64,000 bases of DNA from Amorphophallus konjac. Its lineage: Eukaryota; Streptophyta; Magnoliopsida; Alismatales; Araceae. Under the pieces are notes generated by a model. That model was not told the origin of the DNA, made no database searches, and saw only the letters and a list, made by a program, of their open reading frames with translations. Below, piece by piece: positions 45,769 to 57,524 of the stretch. The stretch spans positions 62,001 to 126,000 of the forward strand of contig JAHNEJ010003547.1 of assembly GCA_022559845.1 (NCBI GenBank), in the 5' to 3' direction. The position numbers and the translations under genes were made by a program. Within the stretch, counting starts at the first letter, position 1, and every line of letters starts with the position of its first letter.

Positions 45769-47228
45769 TTAAGGGTAATATTTCTTCAAATAGAGACCAT
45801 TCCAAGGGTGAGCCAGTTCTCCCCCTTCAGCGTTAACCAATTTGTAAGCGTTGCCAGGATAAACGTCTTTTATTATATAGGGCCCTTCCCAATTCGGTTG
45901 GAGTTTCCAACGAGGTCCACCTGGTTTTACGAAAATTCTTTTGATTACCATTTCACCGATTTTAAATTCTCTCGCAATCACTTTCTTTTGATAAAAACGT
46001 GAAAGCCTATTTTGGTAAACACGTGCATGCTCGGTGGCGGCCAAACGCTTCTCATCTAAGAGCTCCAACTGGGCAAGGAGAGATTCACGGCGTTCATCGA
46101 TAGAGAAGTCCTTATCCAATTGTACCCTAAGAGAAGGAACAAGAATCTCATAAGGGCTACCGCCTCCATTCCATAAGTGAGGGCGAAAGGGGTTTGCCCA
46201 AAAGGAGTACGAATGGAAGTGCGATAAGCCCAAAGAGCTTCCACCAGCTTCTCCGGCCAATCCACGAATTTATTAGTCTCACATGTTTTCTTGATAATTT
46301 TGATCAAAGTTTTATTGGTTGCCTCTGCTTGACCATTGCCCTGAATGATGCAATACAATGTTATACCTGTTGCAGAGGTCTTGGAGTTCTTGAGAGATGA
46401 ATTGCAGTCCATTGTCGGTGACGATGGTACTTGGGATGCCGAACCTTGCAATGATGTTCTTCATGATAAATTTGCAGATGGTTGACGCTTTGATCTCCGC
46501 GTATGCTTCCTCTTCCGCCCACTTGGTGAAGTACTCCGTGGCCGTGAGTATAAATGATTTCGGTTTTGTGAGGAGGTTTGAATCACCAAGAGGTCCAATG
46601 ATATCGAAAGCCCACATGGAGAAAGGCCATGGGGAGGACATAGGATGGAGTGAAGAAGTAAGAGAGTGAATTTTATCGGCGTGTAGTTGGCACTTGATAC
46701 ACCTTCGTACATACATGGAACAATCCCCTTCTAGAGTGGGCCAATAGAAACCTAATCTAAGGATTTTCTTAGCAAGCATCTGGCTATTGACATGACCACC
46801 ACACACTCCCGAATGCGCCTCTTCTACGACCTTCCAAGATTCATCATCGTCGAGGCATCTAAGCAAAACTCCAGTGAGACCTCTTCTATCGAGCATACCT
46901 CCCACCAGGGTATATCTCTAAGCAACTCTCCTAATGGCTTTTTTCCCTTCAGTCGTGGCCTCTTCAGGATAAGATTGATCCTGATAATATTTAGCAATTT
47001 CGTAATACCATGGCTTCTCTTCGTCAGCCATATCTTCCTCTAGATCTAACAACATGATCTCCTTGTTCTCAATGATTCCACCTTCCTTAAACTTCTTGAG
47101 CACCTCCTCCTTAACACTAAGGAACGCTGGATCTTTGATAGCAGTAATGAGACGCTTGTGAACAATGATCGAATGGAAGTCCCTTTCGGGAAGGAAAACC
47201 AAAGAGGATGCAAGAGAAGCAAGAGCAT
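45769..47228 (-). pseudogene. D integrase (broken)
   Basis: Three overlapping frames make up the integrase. The linker and head (46,918-47,202) are followed by the HHCC zinc finger in 46,312-46,905 (H-SGVCGGH...CIKCQLHAD) and the core Asp residues (WAFDIIGPLG, IVTDNGLQF). A frameshift leads into 46,056-46,451, with the GNGQAEATNKTLIK segment that contains the catalytic Glu. A second shift leads to 45,769-46,260 with the Tat-type C-terminal part (FKIGEMVIKRIF, GPRWKLQPNWEGPYII, NGLYLKKYYP). There is a stop near 46,918. Confidence 0.85.
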
Positions 47229-47613
47229 CAGCTAGAATGTTCTAATCTCGAGGAACATGGATGGAGATTAATTTGGTGAAAAGCTTAGCATAAGCAGAAG
47301 CCAGTTCTTGATAGGGATTAAGTTTAGGAATGAGTGTGCGGCATTTGGTGAGCACTTGGCGAAGAATAAGCTGACTATCACCTACAATCCGCAATTGGGT
47401 AACACCGAGTTCATGAGCGGCATGTAGTCCGGCCAGAAGAGCCTCAAACTCAACTATATTATTTGTAACTGGAAATGTGAGCTGGGAGGCAAGCGGAATA
47501 GTGATACACTCAGGTGATAGGAGAACAATGCCGATCCCCTTTCCTTGTGAATTCTGAGCTCCATCAAAATATAACGTCCACATCGAATCGGACTGATTGA
47601 CGGACATCACTTC
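47229..47613 (-). pseudogene. D second (archaeal-type) RNase H
   Basis: WTLYFDGAQNSQGKGIGIVL, NNIVEFEALLAGLHAAHELG and RIVGDSQLILRQV form a second RNase H located between the first RNase H and integrase. This dual arrangement is the diagnostic feature of the Tat lineage. TAG stops at 47,242 and 47,614 flank the frame; otherwise it is in phase with RT. Confidence 0.85.
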
Positions 47614-49368
47614 CTAATCTAGAAACTGTGAGCGAACAGGGTCAAATCTAGGGAGAGGGTGATGAGCAATATGTTCTGCTATGGCATAGCCTTTAATCAC
47701 TTTTTGCTGAATGTAGATGATATCAAACTGAGAAAGGAAGTTTTGACATCGTGCCAATCGGTCAGTGAGAACAGATTTTTCAAGAAGACATTTGATCAGA
47801 TTCATGCGAGTAATAAGATGAACCTCGTGAGCTAAGAAATAATGCTTCAACTTCTGCACTACCCAGGCTAAAGCAGCACAAGCCTTCACCATGGCTGAGT
47901 ACTTCTGCTCACAGGGGTTGAGAAGCTTAGACAAGTAGTAGGCTACCCTCTCCTTTCCTTCTTCATCAACTTGCGCAAGGACAGCACCTACAGAGTCATC
48001 CAGGACAAAAATATAAAGAACGAGCGGTTTGCCTGGAACTGGCGGCCTCAAGATAGGGGGACTGGCCAAATAATCTTTTAGTCCTACAAAAGCTGCCTGA
48101 CACTTGTCATCGCAATTAAATTTGACTCCCGGTTTAGTAAGCTCGTAAAACGGCCTACACCTTTGTGAATGCTGGGAGACAAACCGGCGAATAAATTGTA
48201 ACCTCCCGATCAATCCTCGAACTTCCTTCAAATTCCTGGGAGGAGGCATATCTATTATTGCCCTTGCCTTGTTGGGATCAATCTCAATACCCCTCTTGCT
48301 GACTATGAATCCAAGCAATTTTCCTGATGAAACACCAAATACGCACTTCTTCGGGTTCATCTTCAACTGATACTCCTGTGCTCTTTACAAAACCTTGGCC
48401 AGAACACCAGGATGCTCAATCCTTGTTCTTGATTTCACTACCATATCATTAACGTACACCTCTATAAAAATATAGATCGTGTCATGAAAAATAGCCATCA
48501 TGGCCCTTTGGTAAGTGGCTCTAGCATTCTTGAGCCCAAACGGCATGACCACACAACAATAAGTGCCCCACGGTGTAGTGAAAGAAGTCTTCTCCTGATC
48601 TTCCTCAGCCAAGCGGATCTGATTGTAACCAGAGAAGCCATCCATAAAAGAAAGGGTCTCGTACCCTACCGTGTTATCAATTAACACATCTATGTGAGGG
48701 AGGGGGAAATCATCTTTAGGACACGCGCGGTTAAGATCCCAGAAGTCTATGTAAATTCTGACTCTTCCGTCTTTCTTTATTACAGGGACGATGTTAGCCG
48801 CCCAATTGGGGTAGAGGACGACTCTAATAAATCTGGCTTAATGAAGCTTGTTGACCTCTTCTTTCATCTTTAACGCCATATGGGGATGGAAACGTCTTAA
48901 CCGCTGTTTGACCGGGACGGATCTTGGCTTAAGTGTGAGACGGTGTTCAACGAGCATAGGGTCCAGACCCGGCATATCTTCGTAGCTCCATGCAAACGTG
49001 TCCTTGTATTCTTGAAGAACTTGAATGAGCGTCTCTTCTTCAGAGGGTGGCAAATGTTTGCTGATGAGGATGATCCTAGGGTTTTCCTCAGTACCAAGAT
49101 TAATCTCTTTGGTGGGTTCTTCTACTGAGGCTAATGGTTCGTCAAATCTTCTCATGCCACTAGCAAAAGCATCATCCTCGTCCTCATATTCTTCGTATTT
49201 ATCATCCCCTTCTTCAATAGGGTCTTCATCATTCATAATCTCATAAACACCAAACCCTTCATCTATAGAGCACAAATCCTCACATTCCATATCCGGTAGG
49301 AGAATTGGATCCTCTAGAAACTCTGAAAGAGCTAAACATGCTCGGCATCTTCTAGCTAGATCTAGCAA
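47614..49368 (-). pseudogene. D reverse transcriptase and first RNase H (broken)
   Basis: This region is one frame with single stops. 49,368-48,838 is the entry to RT (EINLGTEENPRIILIS, FAWSYEDMPGLDP, RRFHPHMALKMKEEV). 48,837-48,385 has the palm (LSFMDGFSGYNQIRLAEEDQ, VMPFGLKNA) with YVND at 48,445-48,456 where the family has YVDD, so a catalytic Asp is lost. 48,366-47,614 has KCVFGVSSGKLLGFIVSKRG and the first RNase H (VLYIFVLDDSVGAVLAQVD). Stops are at 48,838 and 48,385. E (61,726 onward) is the best internal comparison. Confidence 0.9.
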
Positions 49369-49383
49369 AAACCTACGGGGAAT

Positions 49384-50496
49384 CTATCTACCCTTGGCAT
49401 TCTTATGTGTATCTACCCCAAAACTCTTGGAAGAAGAAGAAGAGGGAGAGGACCAAGATGATAAACTAGACAAACTACCCTGACCCAGGGGAGGAGGAGA
49501 AGAGGAAGACGCAATGGATACAGGAGAAGATACAGAAGGAGCCTCCTCATCGGAGAAGAAAAGGAGGTCTGTTAACGAACCTTGAAAGAGTGGCCCTTGG
49601 ATCGAGGCACACTCTTGAGCAAGATAGGAGGTCTCTTCAATAGAGATGGAAGATTGGAAAGTTTGAATTTTGGCATTTTTTTTCATTTTCAAGAATAAAG
49701 CAATGGGAGGAAGGAATAGAAGGTGGTGTTGAGATTGAAAGTTTGGAAAAGAATTGAATGAGAGACTGCCACGAGGGGGCATAATGGAGAGTTGGGAAAA
49801 CTGCTCGAGGAGCAAAAGAGGAATTGAAGAAACTTGAAGGGAATCTGGAGAAAGAGTAATCAAGACCGCAGGTGGTCTGGGAATATCGGGGGAAAATAGC
49901 TTGGAACACCAGAAGGTGATAAGTGATGGGTGTATGGAATCAAGAGAGAAAAGTCCGGCCCACAGCCTATCCACAGTAAAGCCTTCTTCATACGGCACAT
50001 CTGGCTCTCCAGTATCTGTATAGTTGCTCAAGAGCTGCCTCTTATCTGTAATCACTATCGGCTTTTCTATTAACTCATGAATAAGCGGCGGCCATTCCGG
50101 ATCAGTCGGCATGAATAGACCGCTTAGAGTAATGGCAATGTCGTTCATGTCAAACCATCTATACCAGTCACATTCTGGGTCATCCATTTTTCTTCTTTTG
50201 TCGGGCCTTAAAGACTCCAGAGCTTTATATGTAGCCAGTGGGGCTATGTGGCAAGCAAACTGACGTGCATGCACATCTTGATGATCCAGCATAGAAGTAA
50301 CTAATGTGGTCTGCTCATCATATTGAGTATCCCTTTTTATAAAGTGTGTTGGCAGAGTCCATGTGAGAGGCTGCCGATCTATCTTGAGAGTGGAAGTCAT
50401 AACAGCCCATGGCTCTCTTTCATCTCTGCTTGGCTCTTTGTATCCCAGGCCGCCTCGGGGAATCAGCTTCTGATTCTTAACGGGCTTGACTCCACC
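49384..50496 (-). pseudogene. D linker region between G-patch and RT
   Basis: The frame of 338 codons follows the G-patch remnant in the same phase after a TAG at 50,497. It begins MTSTLKIDRQPLTWTLPTHF, includes a segment of unknown nature (CDWYRWFDMNDIAITLSGLF) and ends in a Ser/Pro-rich stretch. Only parts match E (GPLTWDYRQHFVK and the KKN-x-K...SxE stretch near 61,693-61,735). The middle appears longer in D than in E. I recognise no domain in it. Confidence 0.55.
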
Positions 50497-51353
50497 CTAG
50501 AGGTTAACACCTAGGCCTTTTCTGGTTTTGTACCTCATTTTCATTAAAATATTCCACACTGGGGTATTTATCATATTCTTCTTCTGCTTCCCCTTGGAAA
50601 GTAGAGGTGACATTAAAGCTGATGTTGGTGTAGTGACTGGAGGCCTTAACAAATCCTGCCGCGGGTCGGCAACATCTAACACTAAGAGCAAAGGCCTATT
50701 GGAAGGCCATATGGAAGGTACTGATGTTGCGGAATGTATATCTTCTGATGGCAGAATAGGCATGCTTGTAACTTTGATGATGCGCCCTTTATGTAGAAAC
50801 TTTATGCATTGGTGGTTAGTAGAGGGTACCGCATCCAGTTCTTGAATATAAGGGTGACCCAGAATGCCATTGAAGGTCGAGTCCATATCCAGAATATGGA
50901 AATCTGCTATGATTGAGACTGGACCCAAACTGACTTTCAAAGTAATCATGCCTAAAGGAGGTTTCTTCGTGTTGTCATAGGAAGTCACTGTAATGGTAGA
51001 TGGCCGAATCTGACTGTCCGGAATGCCACACATCTTCAAAGTGCTTGGCGGCAACACATTATGGATGCTCCAGTGTCCACTAGGCATTGCTTGACTGCCA
51101 CTTTATTAATATCAACTGTGATGCATAAGGCATACTTTCTTGCCGACTTCGGAGCCAACTCATGCTCATGGAAGACAATAGCCGGCTGGTCACTTGCCGG
51201 AGTCAAAACTGATGTGATTTGTTCAGCCGGAAGATCTTCATTAACTATCACTTTATGTAAATATTCTTTCAAGGCTTGTTGGTGAACGGTGGATCTCTTT
51301 ATCAGTTCTAAGATGGAAATCCTTGCCGGGGTCTTGTCTAAATGCTTTAGCAA
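50497..51353 (-). pseudogene. D aspartic protease with G-patch
   Basis: The protease active site QCLVDTGASI is in the 51,036-51,353 frame. A 1-base shift near 51,060 moves the rest to 50,497-51,087 (NVLPPSTLKMCGI-like, FHILDMDSTFNGILGHPYI, DAVPSTNHQCIKF). The C-terminal WNILMKMRYKTRKGLGVNL has the aromatic and G-x-G-L-G spacing of a G-patch, a short RNA-binding motif also found fused to the protease of betaretroviruses. Here two of the usual glycines are mutated (MRY for MGY, RKGLG). Confidence 0.8.
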
Positions 51354-52182
51354 ATCATATTGTGTGCCTGGTATGGATTCATGTTCTTGCTCCTATTCAT
51401 CTTGCCCATGTGTGGGCTCTAGCTCCCTCTGTGGAATACATAATGGAACATCCATCCACTGCGGAGCATCGTGATTTGCGATGATCGCGCCTCTATCGGG
51501 TTGTGGGTAGGTGGAGGGTTGATGAAAGAGGAAGAGGGGATATTTGGGTTAGTGGATGCTGGAGGAATGACTAAAGGAGGAGCCCTTATGAGAGGCCTTG
51601 TTGGCTAAGGGACAGTGGTAACGGGAGTAATAGGAGGTACCTGAACGGCTGAGGGAGGTGTAGGCCGAATGAGGAGGGGTCTGGGTAAAAATGGAGGATT
51701 TGTGGGTGGCGGAGGATTGGTGGTAGCAGAGGGATTAGGTGTTGGTGAGGGGCGAATAAGAAGTGGCCTAGCTGAGAAGGTGAAGGGTTGATGATTGGAG
51801 GGGGAATTTGTTGCGGTATGGAAGGTGGCGGAGGGCGGATGAGAAGAGGTCTAGTCGGTAACGGATTGGTGGTGAAGGGAATTTGGTTAGTAGTGCGTAA
51901 GAGGGGACGTGTTGGCTGTGGAGAAGGTGTTGGAGTGAGAGGTGTTTGTAAGAGACGGGGTGGTTGGGTTGGAGTTTGAGTTATGGCCCCTGCAGAGGTG
52001 TTCTCTTCATGCCACCCTTGTCCTCTTTCCACTTCATGGAAGGAAGTGACAGGGCTTACTTGTTGATTTGGTGGGTGCTCCGGCAGTGCATTATGGACAA
52101 TACCCATGTCCGGTTGAGGTGTGGGAGCTTGCTGCTACTATTGAGTAGGTTATTGAACTTGCTGCTAAGGCGGCTGCTGAGT
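51354..52182 (-). pseudogene. D proline-rich linker between gag and protease
   Basis: This low-complexity Pro/Thr/Gln-rich region is read in shifted frames (for example 51,586-52,107). It corresponds to the Pro/Gln-rich linker of E at about 59,440-60,040. No catalytic motif is present. Confidence 0.6.
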
Positions 52183-53977
52183 CTATTGCTGTCGAGGAGG
52201 TCTTCTAGCCTTCAAAGTGGCAATAAACTGCCTCATTTCATCCCAATTGATACCACCTTGATCATTCAAGTCATAGATATAATCTTTAAAATGGAAGCAA
52301 TGACTTATGTTGTGACCAGGATGTCGATGAAAGACATAATACCGAGAGGTGTCCACATTAGCAGGCCAAGCCGTTCTTTCCTTTGGCAAGGTGAGCAGGT
52401 TGGTGGCCATGAGTGCATTAAAAATATCGGGAAGGCTCTCGGATAACTGAGGGTATTGAGCCCTTTTGGGGCCTAGTGGTCTTCTTGGCTGCTGGGGACC
52501 ATAGTTGGTGGGTGGTGTCACTTGATGGTATTGCTGAGGAATTGGTGGGTTTGGATGGACGGCTTTATTTTGTGGAGGAGGATGGAAGGGGCGAGGGGTG
52601 ATGTTTGCTTGGGGAGCGAGATTAAAGAAAGGGAGTTGTTGTGGAGGTTGTGGAGGTCTTGGGTTAGGGTGGCGGAAAGGTGCGGGGTTGTCAACAACAC
52701 CCACCTGCTCATTAGTCACGGTGCCCTTGGTTGTGCCACCACTATTGTTAACATTGGTGGTCTTCCTGACCAGCCTTGGTTTCTGTTCAAACATGCCCAT
52801 GATGGGCGAATCCTTCATTTGGATCTGTATGTATCTAGCTCTCTCATAGAGCTCTTCCATAGTGCTCAGCCTATTCATGGCCAGAATATGACGAAACTGT
52901 GGAGTAGAATTTGATATAATCATTTTAACCTATTCCGTTTCTAAAAGTGTGTCTTTCAATTTCTCGGCCATAGCCCTCCATCTATCGGCAAACAGAATGA
53001 AGTCCTCCTCGGGCTTCATCTTCTCAGCAACCAGGTCTGTGACTGACAAAGATGGACCCACACGGTCCTTGTACTTTTGAAGAACTTCCGCTGAACAAAT
53101 CAAAGTCACTAGCTTCAGTCGGCTCCAAGGAATAGAACCATTCAAGTGCGCGGCCATCTAGAGACCTTCTAAATAAATAGGCCAGAGAGATCTTGTTGTC
53201 CTGCCAAAAAGAAGTCTCGTACATAAAATCTTTCAAATGAATGAACGGATTACCCGTTCCATTGTAGCGCCAGAAATTCGACATCTCGGAAGGAGGAAAG
53301 TGAAAAACTGGTAACGTGGGTAGAGCAATCTCTGGAGCATTCTTTGGTGCCGTGACTTTCTTAAGCTGCTCCTCCATACTAGCTATCTTCTGGAGGAGTA
53401 TGGTGGTTGTGTCAGACTCGACCGGGGCCGGAGTGAAAGGGAGCGTATTTGGCATAGGCCTCCTTAAGATTTGGGGAGGTGGAAGATATTGGGGCCTAAC
53501 CACTGAGTGGCTTGCCGGTTGGGCTGGCGTAGCCATGATAGGAGTTGGTGGCCGTGAAGGGATTTTCTGCAAGACCGCCTGGTCATTAAAAGATGGAAGG
53601 CCACCCGCGGCCTGAGGGGGGTTTGAAGATGAAGGGACAGATTTCCCTTTTAGGGCGGCCTGGACGGCCTGACGTTGGGAATCATCCAATTGAGATAAAG
53701 CATGGATCAAATCATTAAGATTAAGGGATGGGGCAGCGTCCCTAGATGTGTTTTGTGTGGTAGGTTGAGCTTGGGAGGAAGGCTCAACCTCTTGAGAAGT
53801 GGTATCAACCACGTGAACTTGTGAATAATAAGCATGAGAGGGAGCGTAATTTCCCTCATAATGAGTGGAATCTTGAGGGGGGACCTCATAGGATTGGTCG
53901 AATTGACCCTCCTCATAACCATCATAGGAGTACCCATAGTTGGCCATGTGAATGATTTTACCTGAACGAAGTTTCAT
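52183..53977 (-). pseudogene. D gag (broken)
   Basis: Gag starts MKLRSGKIIHMANYGYSYDG at 53,977. The conserved body has FHFPPSEMSNFWRYNGTGNP, FMYETSFWQDNKISLAYLFR and RALEWFYSLEP. A frameshift near 53,090 and a TAG at about 52,930 lead to the frame 52,183-52,923 with MIISNSTPQFRHILAMNRL and YYVFHRHPGHNISHCFHF, which has the same C-x2-H-x4-H-x4-C-like spacing as E but with the first Cys changed to Tyr. Confidence 0.8.
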
Positions 53978-54703
53978 GTTTAAGGAGAGGAAAGTATTTC
54001 AAACCAACAAGTATAAGTAAGAGATAGTCAACCCCAATCAAGCAAATTGTACACACAAGTTGTAATGAACCCAAGATTTTAAGGTTTTTCTTGAGATTAA
54101 AATGGGTTTTAATGGTGTAATCAATTCTCTCTCTTCAATGTGGGTCCTAATTGCAAGTTTGGGTGTAATCTTTGTGTCAACTAAGTTCTTTCTCTCTCCT
54201 TACCAACGTATGGGTTAACTAAACTCTGGGTGCTTCAAATGGTACAACCGGCCCAGCGTCCGTGAGGGAATCCACGGGTGTGGGGACTTACGGAGGCCTT
54301 GGAAGAGGAATTTCCAGTCTAAAGAGATGGAATGCTCAATGGAGGGTCATTCCAATTCCAAGAAAGGGGTGTGGAATCCTAGAAGTGTAGAGAGAGGAGG
54401 TCTCTCAACCAAATGCCCTAGAATGCACACTAATGTAGACAAATCAAGCAGTGATAATAAAATAACCAGCAAATGAAGCTAACAGATGAAAGTAACAGCA
54501 AGAACAAGGGTTCTGTGAAAACAGAACGAAATGACGACCTGACAGAAGTCATAGCCTCAATAAACAGCGACTAGATGTCAGTCGCTAATCACTGTAAACA
54601 GTTGCAAATAGTGAACAGAAGAGTAAAATAGCGCCTTGGTGTGAGACGCTGAATATGCAAATAACGCCTCTGTGGAGGGGCGTCAGATATCAGTGAACAG
54701 TAT
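53978..54703 (-). other. D leader, truncated in this window by E
   Basis: Untranslated region upstream of gag. The stretch 54,240-54,330 is homologous in inverse orientation to 57,050-57,200 in the leader of E. Hairpin modules lie at 54,530-54,690, for example GCCTC...GAGGGGCGTC. E starts at 54,704, so the rest of the leader and the 5' LTR should lie beyond E. Confidence 0.6.
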
Positions 54704-56453
54704 TGTTGACACCCGTTTTATACCCAATAAGTCGGGTCATCTCCTTATTTCATTCTATATGATGCTCCGAGTTGTTCACTCTTCATTGAGTCTCTTGATC
54801 AGTTGAGGCCTGTTTCTTGGGTCTTAATTCCTGGATTAAGAATTGGCTTCTGGTAGCGTTTCGTTGACAACAGCTTAGCAACCCTTTATTCATTTTTGAA
54901 ACTCAATGGTAATAACGGTCCGAACCAGGCGCGTTGTTTCATTATAACGCATGGGGCCTCGACCGTTACTCTTTGAAGAGTCCTAAGGCTTAAGGCCTCG
55001 TTGTAAAGCTTATCCTTTTGATTCCACGTTGATCATAACGGTCTGTCGTGCAGCCGTTGTTTCATTCTGACGCCCTATGCCTTGGCCGTTGCTTCCTTGA
55101 AGAGTCCAACTTGTTGGGTCTTCTTCCCGTCGATCTTATCTTTTAGGGATAAGGTTGATAGTAACGGACGATCCTTGATGCGTTACTTCCAAGTGGCGGT
55201 CTGTCGTGCAGCCGTTACTTCCTCCAGAGAGTCCTGGCAGTTCAGGCCTTTTCTCTGCTACTCCGTGGTCGAGATAAGGGTTTTGGATTGACGATATCTC
55301 TTTCAAATCTGATCCTCAGGACCTTCCGTTCGATTCTATGGACTCTTGGTGATATTATCTTCGAGGATTTGCTAGGAGTTATCCCTTTATCTCGCTGAAT
55401 TATCCTCTGCTCGACCTGAGAGTTTGAGGGTCTATAAATAGAGCCCTTGACTTCATGGCCCGGAAGAGGAAGATTTGGAATTCACGACGAAGTGCTGCCG
55501 AACTCAGGAGCCATCTTCATCCAAGAGGAACTGCTTCCCACGTCCATCCATCTCATAATCAAGGGAGTACTTTGGTTTTGGTCTTTCAAGTTCATCATTG
55601 CATGCTTGAGTTCTTCCCTGGTTTTTCCTCAATCAAAGCATTATCCCTCCTCTTTCTCCACGTTTTTCACTATCCTCTAAGCATATAAACATCTTCCCAA
55701 ACTTTTAAAACACCCAGAGGGGTTAAAAAACCAAAAACTCCCCGGTAATCCACTCTCCTTTTGATGATGTTAAGTCCTTTGAGAATTGATGCTATGCTTG
55801 TGAAAAGGACTAATTGAGGTTATTGTGTTTGGTCTTTCTACATCTTTGGCAGGTTTACAGGTTCATTGACACGAGGCCCAGGTCTTCTAGCCGGCTGGAA
55901 GAGTTGGAGTTAAAAGAATTCAAGCTTTGTTACTGCAGGTTATCTGACGGCCTTGTGCAGGCGCGTCACTCTCTTCCGGCGGTCTATCGTGTGGCCGTCA
56001 CTTCCAAGCGACGCACGGGGTTCTGGCCGTTACTTCTAAGTTAATCTGCAGGCTTTCTCTGGTTTTCTCTCCCGTGGGCGGGTGTTTCATCCACCTATTT
56101 CCAAGGTATATTCAGGTTTTTTGACTTGTTTTTACTTTGGTGGCGATCACATCTTTCCTTGGTATTGGGCATTAACTGTCTTCTTCATCATATCTTTCTA
56201 TTTTCCTTGCTTGTTCCACCTTCACGGTGTGTTTTTATTTATTCCTTGCTCCACGCTCCGGCGTGTGTTTTCCTTTTCCTTAGCGTAGTTTGATTGAGAT
56301 AGCATGCCCATGCTAGAGCTAGCTATGATTGCCTAGGTTCATGATTACATGTTCATAGGTTTGAGTAGATCTTTGATTGTTTGTTTGTTATCTTACCATA
56401 CCACTCCCCAAACCTCAAAAGAAAGATAGAAGATAGACAAATAAATATCAACA
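54704..56453 (+). repeat. 5' LTR of element E
   Basis: The LTR begins TGTTGACACCCG and probably ends near 'aaatatcaaca' (56,453), shortly before the primer site. A TATA box (TATAAATA) is at 55,433-55,440. Repeated blocks built on AACGGTC...GCCGTT occur at 54,910-55,215 and 55,945-56,035, a variant of the hairpin modules seen in D. The 3' boundary is uncertain by some bases. Confidence 0.7.
55433..55440 (+). promoter_or_regulatory. TATA box of LTR E
   Basis: TATAAATA lies in a G/C-flanked context about 730 bases into the LTR, in the same sense as gag-pol. Transcription would start near 55,465. Confidence 0.65.
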
Positions 56454-56463
56454 GATAATTTTT

Positions 56464-56481
56464 TGGCGATCACGGTGGGAC
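56464..56481 (+). other. Probable primer binding site of E
   Basis: TGGCGATCACGGTGGGAC follows a T run close to the LTR end. It has the TGG start and length of a tRNA-complementary site, but I cannot assign the tRNA. Confidence 0.5.
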
Positions 56482-57524
56482 AACTTGTGCCAATCGTGCT
56501 TTTGATTCTTGTTTAAACCTGCCATCATCTGCTTGTTGAGTTGCCTTTGGTTTCCCCTTTGATCACTGCTCATTCTGGTTTTCTGAGTTCTCTAACGGCC
56601 AGGTGTCCCCGCGTCACAGTCCTCTGACGCAGGGGCATTAGACCGCCGCTTTGGTTCTGCTGTGTGAGCTTCCACGGGCTTTCCGGTTACTTCTGTCTGG
56701 TTTTGGTTCCCTGGCTCATTCGACGGTCTCATCCCCCTGCGTTATATATTATCTGGCGGTCCGGCCTTTGACCGTTATTGTGCTCTGACGCAGGGTCCTT
56801 CGACCGTTATTCTCCTGGCAGGTACACATCCGAGGTGCATTTATTTCCGCAGTTTTTGCTGTGATTTATTGCTTGGGTGATACTTGACCTCCTTCTTGCT
56901 TTGCTCATATCCCCATATCATTGTGTGCACCATTGATTGTTAGATTCTAGGTTAGACTTTGCATGCACTCCGGTGCACATAGGGTCATTCATCTTTTCAT
57001 ACATTAGATTGCATTTTCCTACCTTGTTGTGAGGACCTCTCGTCTCCATATTCCTTGGAGCCGACTAGGAAATCACAGCAGGGACCTCCGTAAGTCCCCG
57101 CGAGTCGTGGATTTCCACACGGACGCCGGGCTGGTTGTACCTTTCCCACCCCGTGTCTAGGGTTGCATAAGTGAAGGAGTGGTTACACTTAGAGTCAAAC
57201 CAAGCCCCATATCCATCTCCTACTAGGAACCCATTGTTGAGAGCACATATCAATCAATTCACTAAAGTTCCAAAGGAGGAATCATAAGAACCTTGTTGCA
57301 TCATCTTAAACAACTTGGTTGATCTTTGAGTGTCTTCGTCTTTTATCACTTACATCTTGTTAGAATCACCTAAGTTTGGTTGCTTATTGAGTGTTTTTTG
57401 TGTTGGTTGTTTTCGCATTGTCAAGGTTGTCTGTTGCATGTGGAGTTGTTTTCGTCCGTCTGAATCATCTTCTCGAGTCAGTTCCTTCTTCACGTTATAT
57501 TCTAATCCCCTCTTCGAGTCCACC
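56482..57524 (+). other. E leader
   Basis: This 1-kb untranslated region lies before gag. Hairpin-like GACGCAGGGGC and GGCGGTCC...GACCG blocks occur at 56,590-56,820. The segment 57,050-57,200 is shared with the leader of D. No gene is present. Confidence 0.65.

Larger units (their letters stand above)
28640..54703 (-). mobile_element. Ty3/gypsy Tat-lineage element D with antisense PMD genes
   Basis: This very large - strand element has its 3' LTR ending at 29,934, then a spacer, two + strand PMD genes, a second spacer, integrase, two RNase H domains, RT, a G-patch, protease, gag and leader. Without inserted F it spans about 18.7 kb in this window. The second RNase H between RT and integrase marks the Tat lineage (Ogre/Retand/TatIII). 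Extra frames between pol and the 3' LTR, in antisense, are known from Tat elements such as Grande. The leader is interrupted by E at 54,704, so the 5' LTR must lie beyond the window. Confidence 0.75.
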
